Positions 24,819 through 33,703 of a stretch of DNA of 64,000 nucleotides are shown in pieces. Location: positions 62,001 to 126,000 of the forward strand of contig NZ_JAUDEA010000001.1 of the NCBI RefSeq assembly GCF_030372065.1, given 5' to 3'. How positions within the stretch are numbered: the stretch's first letter is position 1; each line of letters opens with the position of its first letter. A program made the position numbers and the translations under genes. The notes beneath the pieces were generated by a model, which saw only the letters and a list, made by a program, of their open reading frames with translations, did not search any database and was not told where the DNA came from. This DNA comes from Thermophilibacter provencensis (GTDB taxonomy: Bacteria > Actinomycetota > Coriobacteriia > Coriobacteriales > Atopobiaceae).

Positions 24819-25226
24819 TCAAAATGCGTATTCTGGATCTCTCTCAGCCTCGTGCATGGAGACAACAACAGCAAACGAATCGCCGACCAGGTCAAACTTG
24901 TAATAGACAAGAACCTCTTCCGAACGCGATGACATAAGTCTGTAGAGAGCATGGCGCCTACAAAACACGAAGAGCTCCTGTCCCTCGTTTCCCTCCATCT
25001 TGCTTGGGACGGCATGCAGAAAGTCTTCCGGGCAAAGGGAGAGGATCATTTTGGCAGCACGGGAGCGATTGACATTGAATTGACGGATAAAAGGGAGGTT
25101 CTTGTCTTCGCGCTCCGAGATCTTGTAGTTCCCCTGAGCTACCGCGTCTTTGATTCTCTCCAAGTATTGGTCAACCTCTTTGTAGGTCTTCTGTATGTAA
25201 TATCCCGCCCCTGTTTCATCATTCAT
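24819..25226 (-). CDS. Putative MqsR-like toxin
   Basis: A 135-residue protein without cysteine clusters or signal. The middle, AAKMILSLCPEDFLHAVPSK, resembles the MqsR segment around its IIGLSESDFY, and the end has a beta-rich ELFVFCRRHALY...VLVYYKFDLVGDSFAVVVSMHEAE like a RelE/MqsR sheet. Similarity is judged by eye and is weak. Position as first gene before an MqsA-like antitoxin, with a palindromic operator upstream, is the stronger argument. If correct, it would be an mRNA endonuclease. ATG 25226 follows GAGAGGGGATTG. Confidence 0.55.
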   Translation of the reverse strand: MNDETGAGYYIQKTYKEVDQYLERIKDAVAQGNYKISEREDKNLPFIRQFNVNRSRAAKMILSLCPEDFLHAVPSKMEGNEGQELFVFCRRHALYRLMSSRSEEVLVYYKFDLVGDSFAVVVSMHEAERDPEYAF

Positions 25227-25251
25227 CAATCCCCTCTCACCGTCTCATTAT

Positions 25252-25266
25252 TGTACTAATAGTACA
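25252..25266. promoter_or_regulatory. Palindromic operator of the toxin-antitoxin operon
   Basis: TGTACT-AAT-AGTACA: 6-bp arms with a 3-bp spacer, 26 bp upstream of the toxin start. MqsA operators have the same geometry (5-bp arms, 3-bp spacer). The arms resemble the centre of the flanking R4 palindromes. Confidence 0.55.
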
Positions 25267-25308
25267 CTATTTTCATAGTTGTCTCGTCCATCATCCCCAT
25301 ACTGAAGC

Positions 25309-25337
25309 GTCCACTTTGTACCGAGTACAAAGTGGAC
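25309..25337. repeat. Repeat R4, copy 3
   Basis: A 29-bp near-perfect palindrome centred on TTTGTACCGAGTACAAA, the right border of the toxin-antitoxin cassette. Confidence 0.8.
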
Positions 25338-25727
25338 GCTTCAAATGATTCAAAAGGGGTCTGTCCCTTTTGAGTCAGAGCTTAATGAGGTGCTCGCGGA
25401 GCTCGTTCTCCCAATTGCGGGACGAGAAGCCGTGGCGGAAATCATTAAGGGGAGAAGGTCTGGACGACCAAGGCAAAATGCCACCCCAACTTCAGAAGGA
25501 TTCTCCCGCTTATTGTCCCTTCCAGAACTCTTATTATTTGGCTCATAAGAGTCGCTCGCGATTACCCAATTATTGCCTGCAATCAAGCGTTGCGCCCAAC
25601 ATGACCCCACTCATTACGCCCCCGCAAAATCATTCCGCGTAGAACAGCGTGAGCTTCCTCTTCACCCGTCTAGAAACTATTATGCGAAGATCTGCGCAAT
25701 CGCGTTAGGCGCCGATGTAACCCCACG
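25338..25727. other. Intergenic stretch with an R7-like palindrome, no credible gene
   Basis: A short palindrome, CAAAAGGGGTCTGTCCCTTT (25350-25369), opens the stretch. The remainder is lower in GC than the surroundings. A 67-codon plus-strand frame starts inside the palindrome and has no ribosome site, so I do not call it. The DNA may be remains of mobile or accessory DNA. Confidence 0.5.
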
Positions 25728-26327
25728 CTATAGCAGCCTCTTTATAAGTGGAACTTTGTTCAGAATCATTGTTAGAGCGCAAGAGCCCGCAAACGTTAGA
25801 GCCCATATCACCATCTCAAACACAAGCGGAGGAAGAAAAGTCTCACGTACATGTCCCACCTTATAGAACACATTGAGGAAAATGGGGTGAACGAGATAGA
25901 TTCCAAAGCTGGCAGAAGACAAAGCTCCTATCACCTTTCCATAAGGCACGTTTAACCAGCGCTTTCCTGCCAAAAACACAACCAGAGACCATCCGGCAAT
26001 TAGCGGATTGGCAGGAGAATCAACCCAGTTGAACCAGGAATCAAACATCAGCGCACCCGTGCACTTAAGTGCGATTGCAGCAAACGCGCAGACGCACCCG
26101 ACCGCCCCCCAACGATGGTCAGATTGAGATAGGTGTATGCGTACCATCCCAATAAAAGATAAAACGATGATGAAGTCAACCAGACTAGGTTACTAAACCC
26201 AACACCAAAAACGTTGTTTACCGTGGGCACAATTAGCGTGAAGATAGCGAGAATAGTAAGCATAATTTGCATGTCGCGCCTTGATGCGCTGGCAACATAA
26301 GCTCTAAAAATGGGCAGCAGCAAATTT
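25728..26327 (-). pseudogene. Acyltransferase family 3 remnant, truncated by the IS element and frameshifted
   Basis: Two overlapping minus-strand frames give successive pieces of one membrane acyltransferase. The upstream piece (about 26327 to 26110) reads AVQNLLLPIFRAYVASASRR then SSFYLLLGWYAYTYL; the downstream piece (about 26115 to 25728) reads WGAVGCVCAFAA, then SFGIYLVHPIFL and a last membrane segment. Changing frame near 26110 restores a continuous family-3 acyltransferase C-terminus. The 5' part ends exactly at the left IS terminus, and its missing N-terminal part is not on the other side of the IS. It is therefore dead, with part of the gene deleted. An intact relative is at 29204-30235. 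Confidence 0.8.
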
Positions 26328-26373
26328 TGAACTGCCTCCCATTTCTTGGACAACGAGAAATGGGAGGTTTTTC

Positions 26374-26889
26374 ATGGCGCAGGACATAAGGGTCAAATAC
26401 GATGTTGCCCTGAGAAGGAAGGCCGCCGACCTCTTCGGCAGGGGACTCGGCTACCATGCCGTGTCGACCGAGCTCGGGATCCCCAGGAGGACGGCGAAGG
26501 GGTGGCGGCGCAGGTTCCGCGCCACCGGAGCGGAGGGGTTGCTCGACGTGGGCGGCTCGCAGTACAGATACAGCTTCGAGACGAAGCTGGCCGCCGCGAG
26601 AGCGGTGGTCGAGGAGGGGGCCACGAGGTCCGAGGCGATGGCGTGCTTCGGGGTCAGGTCCGAGGCGCCGATCTCGAGGTGGGTGAAGGCCTACCGGGAG
26701 GGCGGCGCGGAGGCGCTCCGACCGAAGCCGAAGGGCAGGCCCAGGGGATCGGGCTCGAGGGTCGCGCCCATGTCGCGCGAGCAGGAGCTCGAGCGCGAGG
26801 TCAGGCGGCTCGAGGCCGAGGTGGCGTACCTAAAAGAATCGATAGCCCTGAAGGCGGAGCTGCGCTCCCGAGCCGGGAGAAGGCCCTAG
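26374..26889 (+). CDS. IS3-family transposase OrfA
   Basis: The 171-residue protein has two helix-turn-helix segments: GLGYHAVSTELGIPRRTAKGWRRRF and a second around EAMACFGVRSEAPISRWVKAY, the LxxHTH layout of IS150-type OrfA. A leucine-zipper-like tail (EQELEREVRRLEAEVAYLKESIALK) mediates multimerisation with OrfAB in this family. It overlaps orfB, and the C-terminal end is probably read only when no frameshift occurs. Confidence 0.9.
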   Translation: MAQDIRVKYDVALRRKAADLFGRGLGYHAVSTELGIPRRTAKGWRRRFRATGAEGLLDVGGSQYRYSFETKLAAARAVVEEGATRSEAMACFGVRSEAPISRWVKAYREGGAEALRPKPKGRPRGSGSRVAPMSREQELEREVRRLEAEVAYLKESIALKAELRSRAGRRP

Positions 26890-27749
26890 CGGTCGCCGAG
26901 CTTTCAGGGCGGGGGCACGACCTCGCCGACCTGCTGGAGGCCGCCGGGCTCGCGAGGCCCACGTACTACCACGCGCTCGCTCACCCGAAGAGGCCGACCA
27001 GGCCGGAGCTCCGGCCGCGGGTCGCCGAGATCTTCGGCAGGCTCCCCAACGGCGTGGGCCACCGGCAGGTGGCGATGGAGCTGAGGGCGGTCGACGGCGA
27101 GCGGATAGCGGACAAGACGGTGCTCAGGATGATGCGCGAGATGGGGCTGCGCTGCGGGATCAGGCGCGAGACCGACCACCACAGGTACAGCTCGTACAAA
27201 GGCCCGGTCGGCGAGGCCTTCGAGAACGTGCTCGGCCGGGACTTCGCCGCCGACGGCCCCTGGCAGAAGATGGGCACCGACGTCACCGAGTTCAGGCTCT
27301 CCTTCGGAAAGGCCTGCCTCGCGCCCGTCTACGACTTCGGCAGCAAGGAGATCGTGGCGCACTCGATATCGCTGCGCCCCGACCTCGCCCAGCAGGGGGA
27401 GATGCTCGCCATGCTCGTGGCCGCGAAGCCCGAGGGCGCCAGCCCGATCCTGCACTCGGACATGGGCTGGCAGTACCAGCACGCCTCGTACGTCTCGAAG
27501 CTGAGGGAGAACGGGTTCGTCCAGAGCATGTCGCGCAAGGGCAACTGCATCGACAACGGCGCGACCGAGCAGGTCTTCGGCCACCTGAAGGACGAGTTCT
27601 TCCGCGGTAGGGACTGGGACAGCTTCGAGGAGTTCAAGCGCGACCTCGAGGCGTACATTCACCATTGGAACCATACGAGGCGACAGGTCAAGCTGAAGGG
27701 CCTGACCCCGGCGGAGTTCCGGGAGCAGGCCCTTCGAGAGGCCGCCTAG
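26832..27749 (+). CDS. IS3-family transposase OrfB (DDE), made by -1 frameshift
   Basis: The reading frame is -1 relative to orfA and has no convincing start of its own. A slip at CTAAAAG (26830-26836) would produce an OrfAB fusion. The catalytic triad is visible: Asp in GTDVTEF, Asp in HSDMGWQYQH, and Glu in CIDNGATEQVFGHLKDEFF, followed by the family-typical YIHHWNHTRRQVKLKGLTPAE. The frame is intact, so the element may still be active. Confidence 0.88.
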   Translation, partial: KRIDSPEGGAALPSREKALAVAELSGRGHDLADLLEAAGLARPTYYHALAHPKRPTRPELRPRVAEIFGRLPNGVGHRQVAMELRAVDGERIADKTVLRMMREMGLRCGIRRETDHHRYSSYKGPVGEAFENVLGRDFAADGPWQKMGTDVTEFRLSFGKACLAPVYDFGSKEIVAHSISLRPDLAQQGEMLAMLVAAKPEGASPILHSDMGWQYQHASYVSKLRENGFVQSMSRKGNCIDNGATEQVFGHLKDEFFRGRDWDSFEEFKRDLEAYIHHWNHTRRQVKLKGLTPAEFREQALREAA

Positions 27750-27835
27750 CGGTAATGATTTAGCGCGTCCAAGTTCTGGGGCGCAGTTCATTCGCGACAC
27801 GGGCGGTCTTAACGCTTGACAGGCTGATTTACATA

Positions 27836-29071
27836 TCAGCGGCTGATCAGGTGTTTAAAGAAGCGCCGGACGCCTTTGGGCAGGACCCTCTTAGCGGCTT
27901 CCCTCACCCGATAGCGTACTCCCCGCTCACGCCGCCGCCAAAGGGCTTCCACGGAGTTCCAGTCCCCATCACGGAAGGTGGTGAGATAGAGCTCGCGGTC
28001 TGTCGGCTTCGTACTCGGATGCCGAAGCTGGTCGTTACCCTTGGCGATGTCCTCGAATTCGACCTCGCAGAGATCGAGGTCACGCCCGAAGCGTTCCAGA
28101 GCCTCTCTGCCATGCATGTTGTTAACGAGCAGACAGGAGATGCCCCGCTCAACGTCGAACCTACCGTCTAGGAGGACATCGGGCCGATTATCCTCAACCC
28201 CCCAGAAGTCACCTACGGTGAGGTCTCCCGGGCGTATGGGACTGGCGAATGGGCAGGCGTAACAACTGTCGCGCAAGATCATGCGCCTGAGGAAAAGATC
28301 GTAGTACGTGAAGTCACTCGCCTGGATTTGGACATCTTCGTCATCACATGTACTCGTTTCACCAAACGGCCGAAGGCGCACGAGAAGCATGGAGTGACCC
28401 CATCCTCCATGCTTGCAACGAAAACGAAGATCGACCACTCTTTTTCCATAACGTCTCTCAAGAGCCGCCACCAATCCATGAAACATCACCTCCGACGGCA
28501 CCCCATGACACACGAGGTCCACCGTGACGAGGTTCGTCCAGTCCCGCCCAAGGTACCCCTTGAGACCAGCCACCTGGCAGGGCGTTCCCGAGAAGAGCAC
28601 CTCTCGACCCGCCCTGAGCTCTCGCTCGACTTCCGGAAAGCACGCTCCCGCGTCGCTTTGAACGTACTTCGAGCCCTGTAGAGAGGAGAGCCCTGCCTCG
28701 TCCTCTGTCATTACATGTCGCACGCTCAGGCGCCCATCATCACGCATGTACGCCGCGCCGAAAACCACACCGCCCATGCTCACGACAGCTCGTGCGAGCG
28801 CAAAAAACGCCCCTCCAGACGCAGAGAGCGACGAGTCTCCTCGTAAGGACGCGGCATACCAGGGCCCACTCGTCTGCAGAGCGCGCGCGTTCTGAAGTCC
28901 GCAGACACGCTTGCAGAGCCCGCAGTCAACGCAGAGAGACTCGTTGACCTCGGGGAAGACGAACCCGTCCGCACCCTCCCGCAGCCGGATGGCACCGCGC
29001 GGACACCGTGCGGCACAAGCACCACAGCCGCAGCATCTATCCGGACTCGCCCAAAGACCTCTCGTGTCCAA
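27836..29071 (-). CDS. F420 hydrogenase/dehydrogenase beta-subunit-like Fe-S flavoprotein of the polysaccharide cluster
   Basis: The 411-residue protein starts with a 2[4Fe-4S] domain: CCGCGACAARCP and CVDCGLCKRVC. It continues with the FrhB/FdhB N- and C-terminal domains, including the LFSGTPCQVAGLKGYLG motif, DLVCHGVPS, and a later Cys cluster DSCYACPFASPIRPGDLTVGDFWG. Family members in Bacteria lack F420 and occur in capsule clusters beside pyruvyl transferases, as here; the electron partner and substrate are unknown. The TTG at 29071 with GGAGGGAG upstream is my preferred start over a TTG at 29086. It is the last gene of the operon before the IS. Confidence 0.85.
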   Translation of the reverse strand: MDTRGLWASPDRCCGCGACAARCPRGAIRLREGADGFVFPEVNESLCVDCGLCKRVCGLQNARALQTSGPWYAASLRGDSSLSASGGAFFALARAVVSMGGVVFGAAYMRDDGRLSVRHVMTEDEAGLSSLQGSKYVQSDAGACFPEVERELRAGREVLFSGTPCQVAGLKGYLGRDWTNLVTVDLVCHGVPSEVMFHGLVAALERRYGKRVVDLRFRCKHGGWGHSMLLVRLRPFGETSTCDDEDVQIQASDFTYYDLFLRRMILRDSCYACPFASPIRPGDLTVGDFWGVEDNRPDVLLDGRFDVERGISCLLVNNMHGREALERFGRDLDLCEVEFEDIAKGNDQLRHPSTKPTDRELYLTTFRDGDWNSVEALWRRRERGVRYRVREAAKRVLPKGVRRFFKHLISR

Positions 29072-29203
29072 GCAGACTCCCTCCAAGTTTTTCCCAAGTG
29101 CCCGGCGACGGCCACCTTATCCACGTACTATCAACGCAACGCTGTGCGCCAAACAGCGCCCCGATAAATCCGCGTCTCAATCGCGCGACCAGGGGCAATT
29201 CCA

Positions 29204-30235
29204 TCAGACGATTCTTCGCACCACAGGAATCCTCTTCAGGAGGTACACGCCAAGAGCGACGGCAGCAAAGACAATGGGTGCGCCAAACAGGCGGAACAGC
29301 ACAGACCCTCCCGATATACCCATTCTCTCGAAGCAAATCTGGTGGATAACCTCGTAATGGATGAGATAGACCCCGAAGGTACAGCTCGCGACTTTGGCAA
29401 TCGTCGGCGCCTTAGTCTGCAGGAACGACCAGTCGTGGTACTTGAACCACACGAATACGGCAATCGCCAGAAAAACGGAAGGGAACCCGCAATAGAGGAA
29501 CCACTGTCGATCGACCTCGCCGGCAGCCTCCGACGACACCAACGTATAAACGAACCTGTAGAGCAGTCCAAACGCACCGAACGCATACGCGAGTATGCGC
29601 TGCTTCTTGTTCAGGTCATTATTTTCCAGCCAGTTCCCCAGCAAGACGAACATTACATATGAGCTCGCAGAGCTCACCACGAACGGCTTTCCAATCTGGA
29701 AACCAAACTGAGAGGCGAGGGGAAAGACGAGCGACTCGAGCACGAATGTTGCGCAAATCAGGTACAGCTGCGTGCTATATCTACCGTCAAGCAGCGACAG
29801 GAGCGGCATTGAGAGATAGATGCCAATCAGCGGATATATAAACCAGTAGACGCTCACGATTTTACCGACAGCCACTTTCTGAACGAACTCAAGCAAGCCG
29901 CACGAGCCGCCGTTGACGCCAGGAAGCAGCAGATACCAGATCAGGCTCCACGCAAGAAACGGCACCACCACCCGAGTGAACCTATGTGCGAAAAATGCCT
30001 TGGTGTCATATCGCTTGCGATACCCGATGAGAGTGGCGCCAGTAAGCATGAAGAAGACCGGAACTGCCCAATAGAATACGCATTCGATCACCAGCCCGAA
30101 AACCCAGCCTCCCCCCCCTTGGAAGGAATGGACCATCCCGTTACAGTGAAGGTAGACGACTCCAAGCGCAGCTGCGATGTTCAGCAAATCGAAGTAGAGA
30201 ACCCTGCCCGAGGATACTTTCTTTTTCTGCTCCAT
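29204..30235 (-). CDS. Acyltransferase family 3 (O-acetyltransferase of exopolysaccharide)
   Basis: A 343-residue integral membrane protein with about ten helices. The N-terminal RVLYFDLLNIAAALGVVYLHCNG contains the catalytic-type His of OafA/WecH acyltransferases (LH in helix 1), and YRKRYDTKAFFAHRFTRVVVPFLAWS is the conserved Arg-containing loop. It probably O-acetylates sugars of the repeat unit at the membrane. It lies between wzx and the Fe-S flavoprotein gene. The broken copy at 25.7-26.3 kb is of the same family. Confidence 0.88.
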   Translation of the reverse strand: MEQKKKVSSGRVLYFDLLNIAAALGVVYLHCNGMVHSFQGGGGWVFGLVIECVFYWAVPVFFMLTGATLIGYRKRYDTKAFFAHRFTRVVVPFLAWSLIWYLLLPGVNGGSCGLLEFVQKVAVGKIVSVYWFIYPLIGIYLSMPLLSLLDGRYSTQLYLICATFVLESLVFPLASQFGFQIGKPFVVSSASSYVMFVLLGNWLENNDLNKKQRILAYAFGAFGLLYRFVYTLVSSEAAGEVDRQWFLYCGFPSVFLAIAVFVWFKYHDWSFLQTKAPTIAKVASCTFGVYLIHYEVIHQICFERMGISGGSVLFRLFGAPIVFAAVALGVYLLKRIPVVRRIV

Positions 30236-30269
30236 GTGGTGTCCCTGACAAACTAAGACTTGCGAGGTC

Positions 30270-31523
30270 TTAGCCTTCCCGAAGTTCCGACTTCCGCCGC
30301 GGGCGATGCCTGCAGAACGTGTAGAATCGATACGTAAACGAAATCACATTCATCATCGAGGCGGTAACGCAGACGTTCTGGACGGTGATGTAGCCCGTAG
30401 CCCAGAGGAGAACGAAGACCGCTAAGCTGACGCAAGTGCCCAACATAATCGCGACGTTTGCCTGCTTTGCCTTCCCGATGGGCGAGAGCGCGGGATAGCC
30501 GAACAGGTTACTGAAGAACCCAAAGGCGACGCCGACCAAAAGTACCCTGAGATAGTCGCCGGCTACGGCATACTGAGGACCCAGTATCAGCTCGCACAGG
30601 GGATTCGCAAGCAGCGCGGCACTCACGCATCCGGCAACCCAGACGCCGCCCCCCAGGAGCACCGTCTTGTAAAACAGCCTGTAGTCTCTGCTTTTCATCA
30701 TCGACGGGTAGAGTGCATCCCCAATCGGGCTAATCATCTGCTCTGCGGCAGTGGAGAGCCTCGTCGCGCCCGAGTACAGACCCATCTCGACGGACTCCGG
30801 GCTATACCTAAATCCCAGGAAGAGCGACCCGAGCGATCCGTTGATGCTCACCGAGATGCGAGAGACAAAGAACCAGAATCCGCTTTTAATCTCCCAGAGC
30901 GCATCGGCAATTGGCACTCGATAAACCTTGACTCCGTCCCGTCTGATAAGCAGAAACGCCCACACAAGAGCAACGGCGTCGCACAGAATCATCGACAGCG
31001 GATAAATCAGAAATGTGTCGTCTCCCTTTACAAAGAAAGCGGTAAGAACGAGTATTCCCGACTTCACCGCGACGGCGCGCGTAGTGATCTGCCCCATCTT
31101 CTCGATGCCCCTGAAGTAAGAATCGGGGAGAAACGCCTTTATCGCCGCATCACAGTAGAACAGCGCCAGCGCGACGCCATGCTCCCTGAGCGACTCGCTC
31201 AGGGAGCAGCACAACATGAAGGCAGCCAAGGAAATGCCCGCTAGCACGGCCTTCGAGCAGGTCATAGTGGAGATGACTTTGGAAATCTTTTCCTTGCTGT
31301 CTCTGTTGAGGGCAATAGTGGCAGTGGTCGAAATCTGGAACCCGTACTCGATAATCATCTGAAAGACCATGCACAGGGATGTCGCATACCCAATGATGCC
31401 AAACACCTCGACGCTCAGGACGCGCGAAAGGTATGGGAAGAGCAACAACCCGATGAAGTAGTTCGAGAACGTAAGCGCATAGAGGAACAGAGCGTTCTTT
31501 ACTATTTTCTTCTGTGAACCCAT
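30270..31523 (-). CDS. Polysaccharide flippase (Wzx-type, MOP superfamily)
   Basis: The 417-residue protein begins KNALFLYALTFSNYFIGLLLFPYLSRVLSVEVFG, the characteristic first two helices of Wzx flippases, and has about twelve helices in total with the paired-helix periodicity of the family. It should move the lipid-linked repeat unit across the membrane to the polymerase at 33.7-35.1 kb. GC is lower than in the core genes, as is common for sugar-repeat genes. Confidence 0.9.
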   Translation of the reverse strand: MGSQKKIVKNALFLYALTFSNYFIGLLLFPYLSRVLSVEVFGIIGYATSLCMVFQMIIEYGFQISTTATIALNRDSKEKISKVISTMTCSKAVLAGISLAAFMLCCSLSESLREHGVALALFYCDAAIKAFLPDSYFRGIEKMGQITTRAVAVKSGILVLTAFFVKGDDTFLIYPLSMILCDAVALVWAFLLIRRDGVKVYRVPIADALWEIKSGFWFFVSRISVSINGSLGSLFLGFRYSPESVEMGLYSGATRLSTAAEQMISPIGDALYPSMMKSRDYRLFYKTVLLGGGVWVAGCVSAALLANPLCELILGPQYAVAGDYLRVLLVGVAFGFFSNLFGYPALSPIGKAKQANVAIMLGTCVSLAVFVLLWATGYITVQNVCVTASMMNVISFTYRFYTFCRHRPRRKSELREG

Positions 31524-31553
31524 GCCTTCTTTACCAAACCGCGACTCTCGCAG

Positions 31554-32639
31554 CTAGATTGACTTCTGGACTCGCTCAAGAAACGCTTCAGCCTTGAGAC
31601 GCTCCTCTGTGAGACGTCGCGTGACCACGTCGAAGTCTACGCTGCGGTTGACCACGTCGAAGTCCTCGAAGCTCTCGGCGTGACGCTGCTCGCTCTCGAC
31701 GAGCTTAAGGAACTCGGAGATGCGACCAGAGTAGTCTTTGGGGTAGACGCAAATTGGCTCCGTGCCCATGTTCATCGAAAACGCGGTTGCGTGGAACGAG
31801 TCCGTGATGACAAGCCTCGCCTTGTCGACCAGCGTGACAAACTCAAGCACGTTCGGAACTGCAAGACTCTTTCCGTTCCGGAGCATCTGGTCGTAGCGGG
31901 TACAAAATCGATAGAGCGGAAGTCCCGTTCGCCTCGAGAGCTCCAGGGCGTAGCGGTCGAACTCCGTGCTCCTGTTCAGGTTATAGATCAGGATATAGTC
32001 ACCCTTGATTCTACCCCGGGGCTCGTACCCTCGCCAAAACGAGGCGGGCATGACCAGGGTCGGATCGAGAATCCTCGAGGCGCAGTCAAAGCCATACTGC
32101 TCGCGAAGGATGCTAACGCCGCTCTCCTCACGAACCGTGATCGCCTGGAACTTCTCGACGTAGCCTCTGGTTGCCTCCACTTCCCAGTCCTCGAGCCGGG
32201 TGCGGCCGAAGCTCGACGCGTAGGCGAAGCGTGGCTTGTCATCGGGGACAAAGTCGAGATAGAAAGCGGGTATGACGCCCTTGTTCCATCCCGAGTTCCA
32301 CACCTGGTCGCTCCCGACGATGTAGACGTCGGCACAGTCCTCGAAGTCGTCAAAGTCCGACTGACTAAGATACGTCCTCTCCGTCAGGTTGAGGTAGCGC
32401 TTCCTGAACCCGTCGAACACACTCCTCCAGCGCGCCAGGGTTGGAAGAATCGCTGCAGCCCGAAGGGTGCTTCCCTTCGCAAAGGACTCCAACAACCCCC
32501 TCCCGTAGGTGTCAGGGCGTCGATAATCGATGAACACGACATCGTCAAAGTACTCGCGGAGCTTCTCTTGCGTCGCGAGCGCCTGAAGTTGCGTTCCGTA
32601 GTTGTTTACCTGATGAAGCGTTATCACTGCCGCACGCAT
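31554..32639 (-). CDS. Polysaccharide pyruvyl transferase family protein
   Basis: The 361-residue protein starts MRAAVITLHQVNNYGTQLQALA and contains YIVGSDQVWNSGWNKG, YASSFGRTRLEDWE and a late ITDSFHATAFSMNMG motif, the fingerprints of the CsaB/WcaK fold. It likely transfers pyruvate from phosphoenolpyruvate to a sugar hydroxyl of the repeat unit. I used the ATG at 32639, where the family begins, rather than 32684; the ribosome site (GAGG) is weak. It is neighbour to the GT2 and wzx genes and matches the FrhB-like gene commonly found with it. Confidence 0.88.
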   Translation of the reverse strand: MRAAVITLHQVNNYGTQLQALATQEKLREYFDDVVFIDYRRPDTYGRGLLESFAKGSTLRAAAILPTLARWRSVFDGFRKRYLNLTERTYLSQSDFDDFEDCADVYIVGSDQVWNSGWNKGVIPAFYLDFVPDDKPRFAYASSFGRTRLEDWEVEATRGYVEKFQAITVREESGVSILREQYGFDCASRILDPTLVMPASFWRGYEPRGRIKGDYILIYNLNRSTEFDRYALELSRRTGLPLYRFCTRYDQMLRNGKSLAVPNVLEFVTLVDKARLVITDSFHATAFSMNMGTEPICVYPKDYSGRISEFLKLVESEQRHAESFEDFDVVNRSVDFDVVTRRLTEERLKAEAFLERVQKSI

Positions 32640-32680
32640 GGACAACCTCGTCTCATGATTTGCACATGGTACCCACGAAC

Positions 32681-33703
32681 TCACGCCCCAATCGCGCGCC
32701 GGCGGCGTAATGTGTAGTACAGGCTCCAGACCAGCCGATACCAGCCGAGTCCGGGCAGGAGCATAAGGATGCCAAGTTTGTCGCGCTTCGAGGCGCGAGG
32801 GTCACGCAGGACCTGCCCAGCATTTTTGCAGACGAAGTGACGCATCTCGCCCGCCCGTTCGTCGTCGAGATGACGTGTGTTCACCATCTGCGAAAGTGTG
32901 GAGAGCCGGACGAACACGCGCTTCTCCATCGCGGCGTCGGCGAGGTCGGGATAGATGCCGAGCACATATTCGGCAACTTTATCGCCAATGGGGACCAAAT
33001 CGAATTTATGATCAATCCACGATGTCCCATTCGCAGTCGACGAGTAGCGCTGAACGTAATGGTACTTCGGCTCCATACTCACGACCACACGACCGAGTCG
33101 CTCGGTAAACAGCGGTGCAATTGCCGTGTCCTCATAGTATCGCACTACGGGAAATCTCAGGTCTCGAAATGTAGAAGCGCGAAACATCTTGTTCCAGACA
33201 GTTATATCCCAGACTCCATTCCTCAAGACACTTTCGAGCGCATCCCTTGTGGTCAGCTCAATCTGCCCGTGGTCCTCATTCTTCTCGACCTCGCGCGTCG
33301 GAGAATACGTAACGTAGTGACCACACTGAACTGCATCAGCACCAGAAGCGCTGAGTAAACGGAGCAGAAACTCGACGTAGTCGGGCTCAACCCAATCGTC
33401 GGAGTCGACGAAGACGATAAGCTCGCCGTCCGCACTACCAGTCGTCCCAATTCTGTCGAGCGCAGCATTGCGCGCCGAGGCCTGCCCCCCGTTCTCCTTG
33501 TGAATCACCACGACGCGCCCGTCTCTCGCCGCTAATTCGTCACAGGCCTGCGCAGAGCCGTCCGTAGACCCGTCGTCCACAAGCCACACGCGGATGTTCT
33601 CGTATGTCTGCGCCAGCACGGAGTCGACGCACCTCGCGAGATACTCCCTCACGTTGTACACGGGAATTATTACGTTCACGAGACCGTTATCAACGCTTAC
33701 CAT
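32681..33703 (-). CDS. Family 2 glycosyltransferase
   Basis: The 340-residue protein has a GT-A fold: NVIIPVYNVREYLARCVDSVL, VWLVDDGSTDGSA, NGGQASARNAAL, and the metal-binding LIVFVDSDDWVEPDY (DxD), then NKMFRASTF and YYEDTAI. The C-terminal 100 residues have no transmembrane helix except a weak hydrophobic end. It should add one sugar of the repeat unit at the cytoplasmic face. Its start overlaps the wzy end by 14 bp. Confidence 0.92.
   Translation of the reverse strand: MVSVDNGLVNVIIPVYNVREYLARCVDSVLAQTYENIRVWLVDDGSTDGSAQACDELAARDGRVVVIHKENGGQASARNAALDRIGTTGSADGELIVFVDSDDWVEPDYVEFLLRLLSASGADAVQCGHYVTYSPTREVEKNEDHGQIELTTRDALESVLRNGVWDITVWNKMFRASTFRDLRFPVVRYYEDTAIAPLFTERLGRVVVSMEPKYHYVQRYSSTANGTSWIDHKFDLVPIGDKVAEYVLGIYPDLADAAMEKRVFVRLSTLSQMVNTRHLDDERAGEMRHFVCKNAGQVLRDPRASKRDKLGILMLLPGLGWYRLVWSLYYTLRRRRAIGA

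Larger units (their letters stand above)
26328..27790 (+). mobile_element. IS3-family insertion sequence (1463 bp)
   Basis: Ends are imperfect inverted repeats of about 24 bp: the left begins TGAACTGCCTCCCATTTCTT and the right, read inward, begins TGAACTGCGCCCCAGAACTT; both continue GGAC. Inside are orfA and orfB in a -1 frame relation, typical of IS3 (IS150-like). I see no clear target duplication (TTT on the left, TTC on the right), which agrees with a deletion next to the insertion. Confidence 0.9.

Noticed and set aside
25345-25548. 67-codon plus-strand frame starting inside a palindrome
   Set aside because: No ribosome site and no recognisable family.
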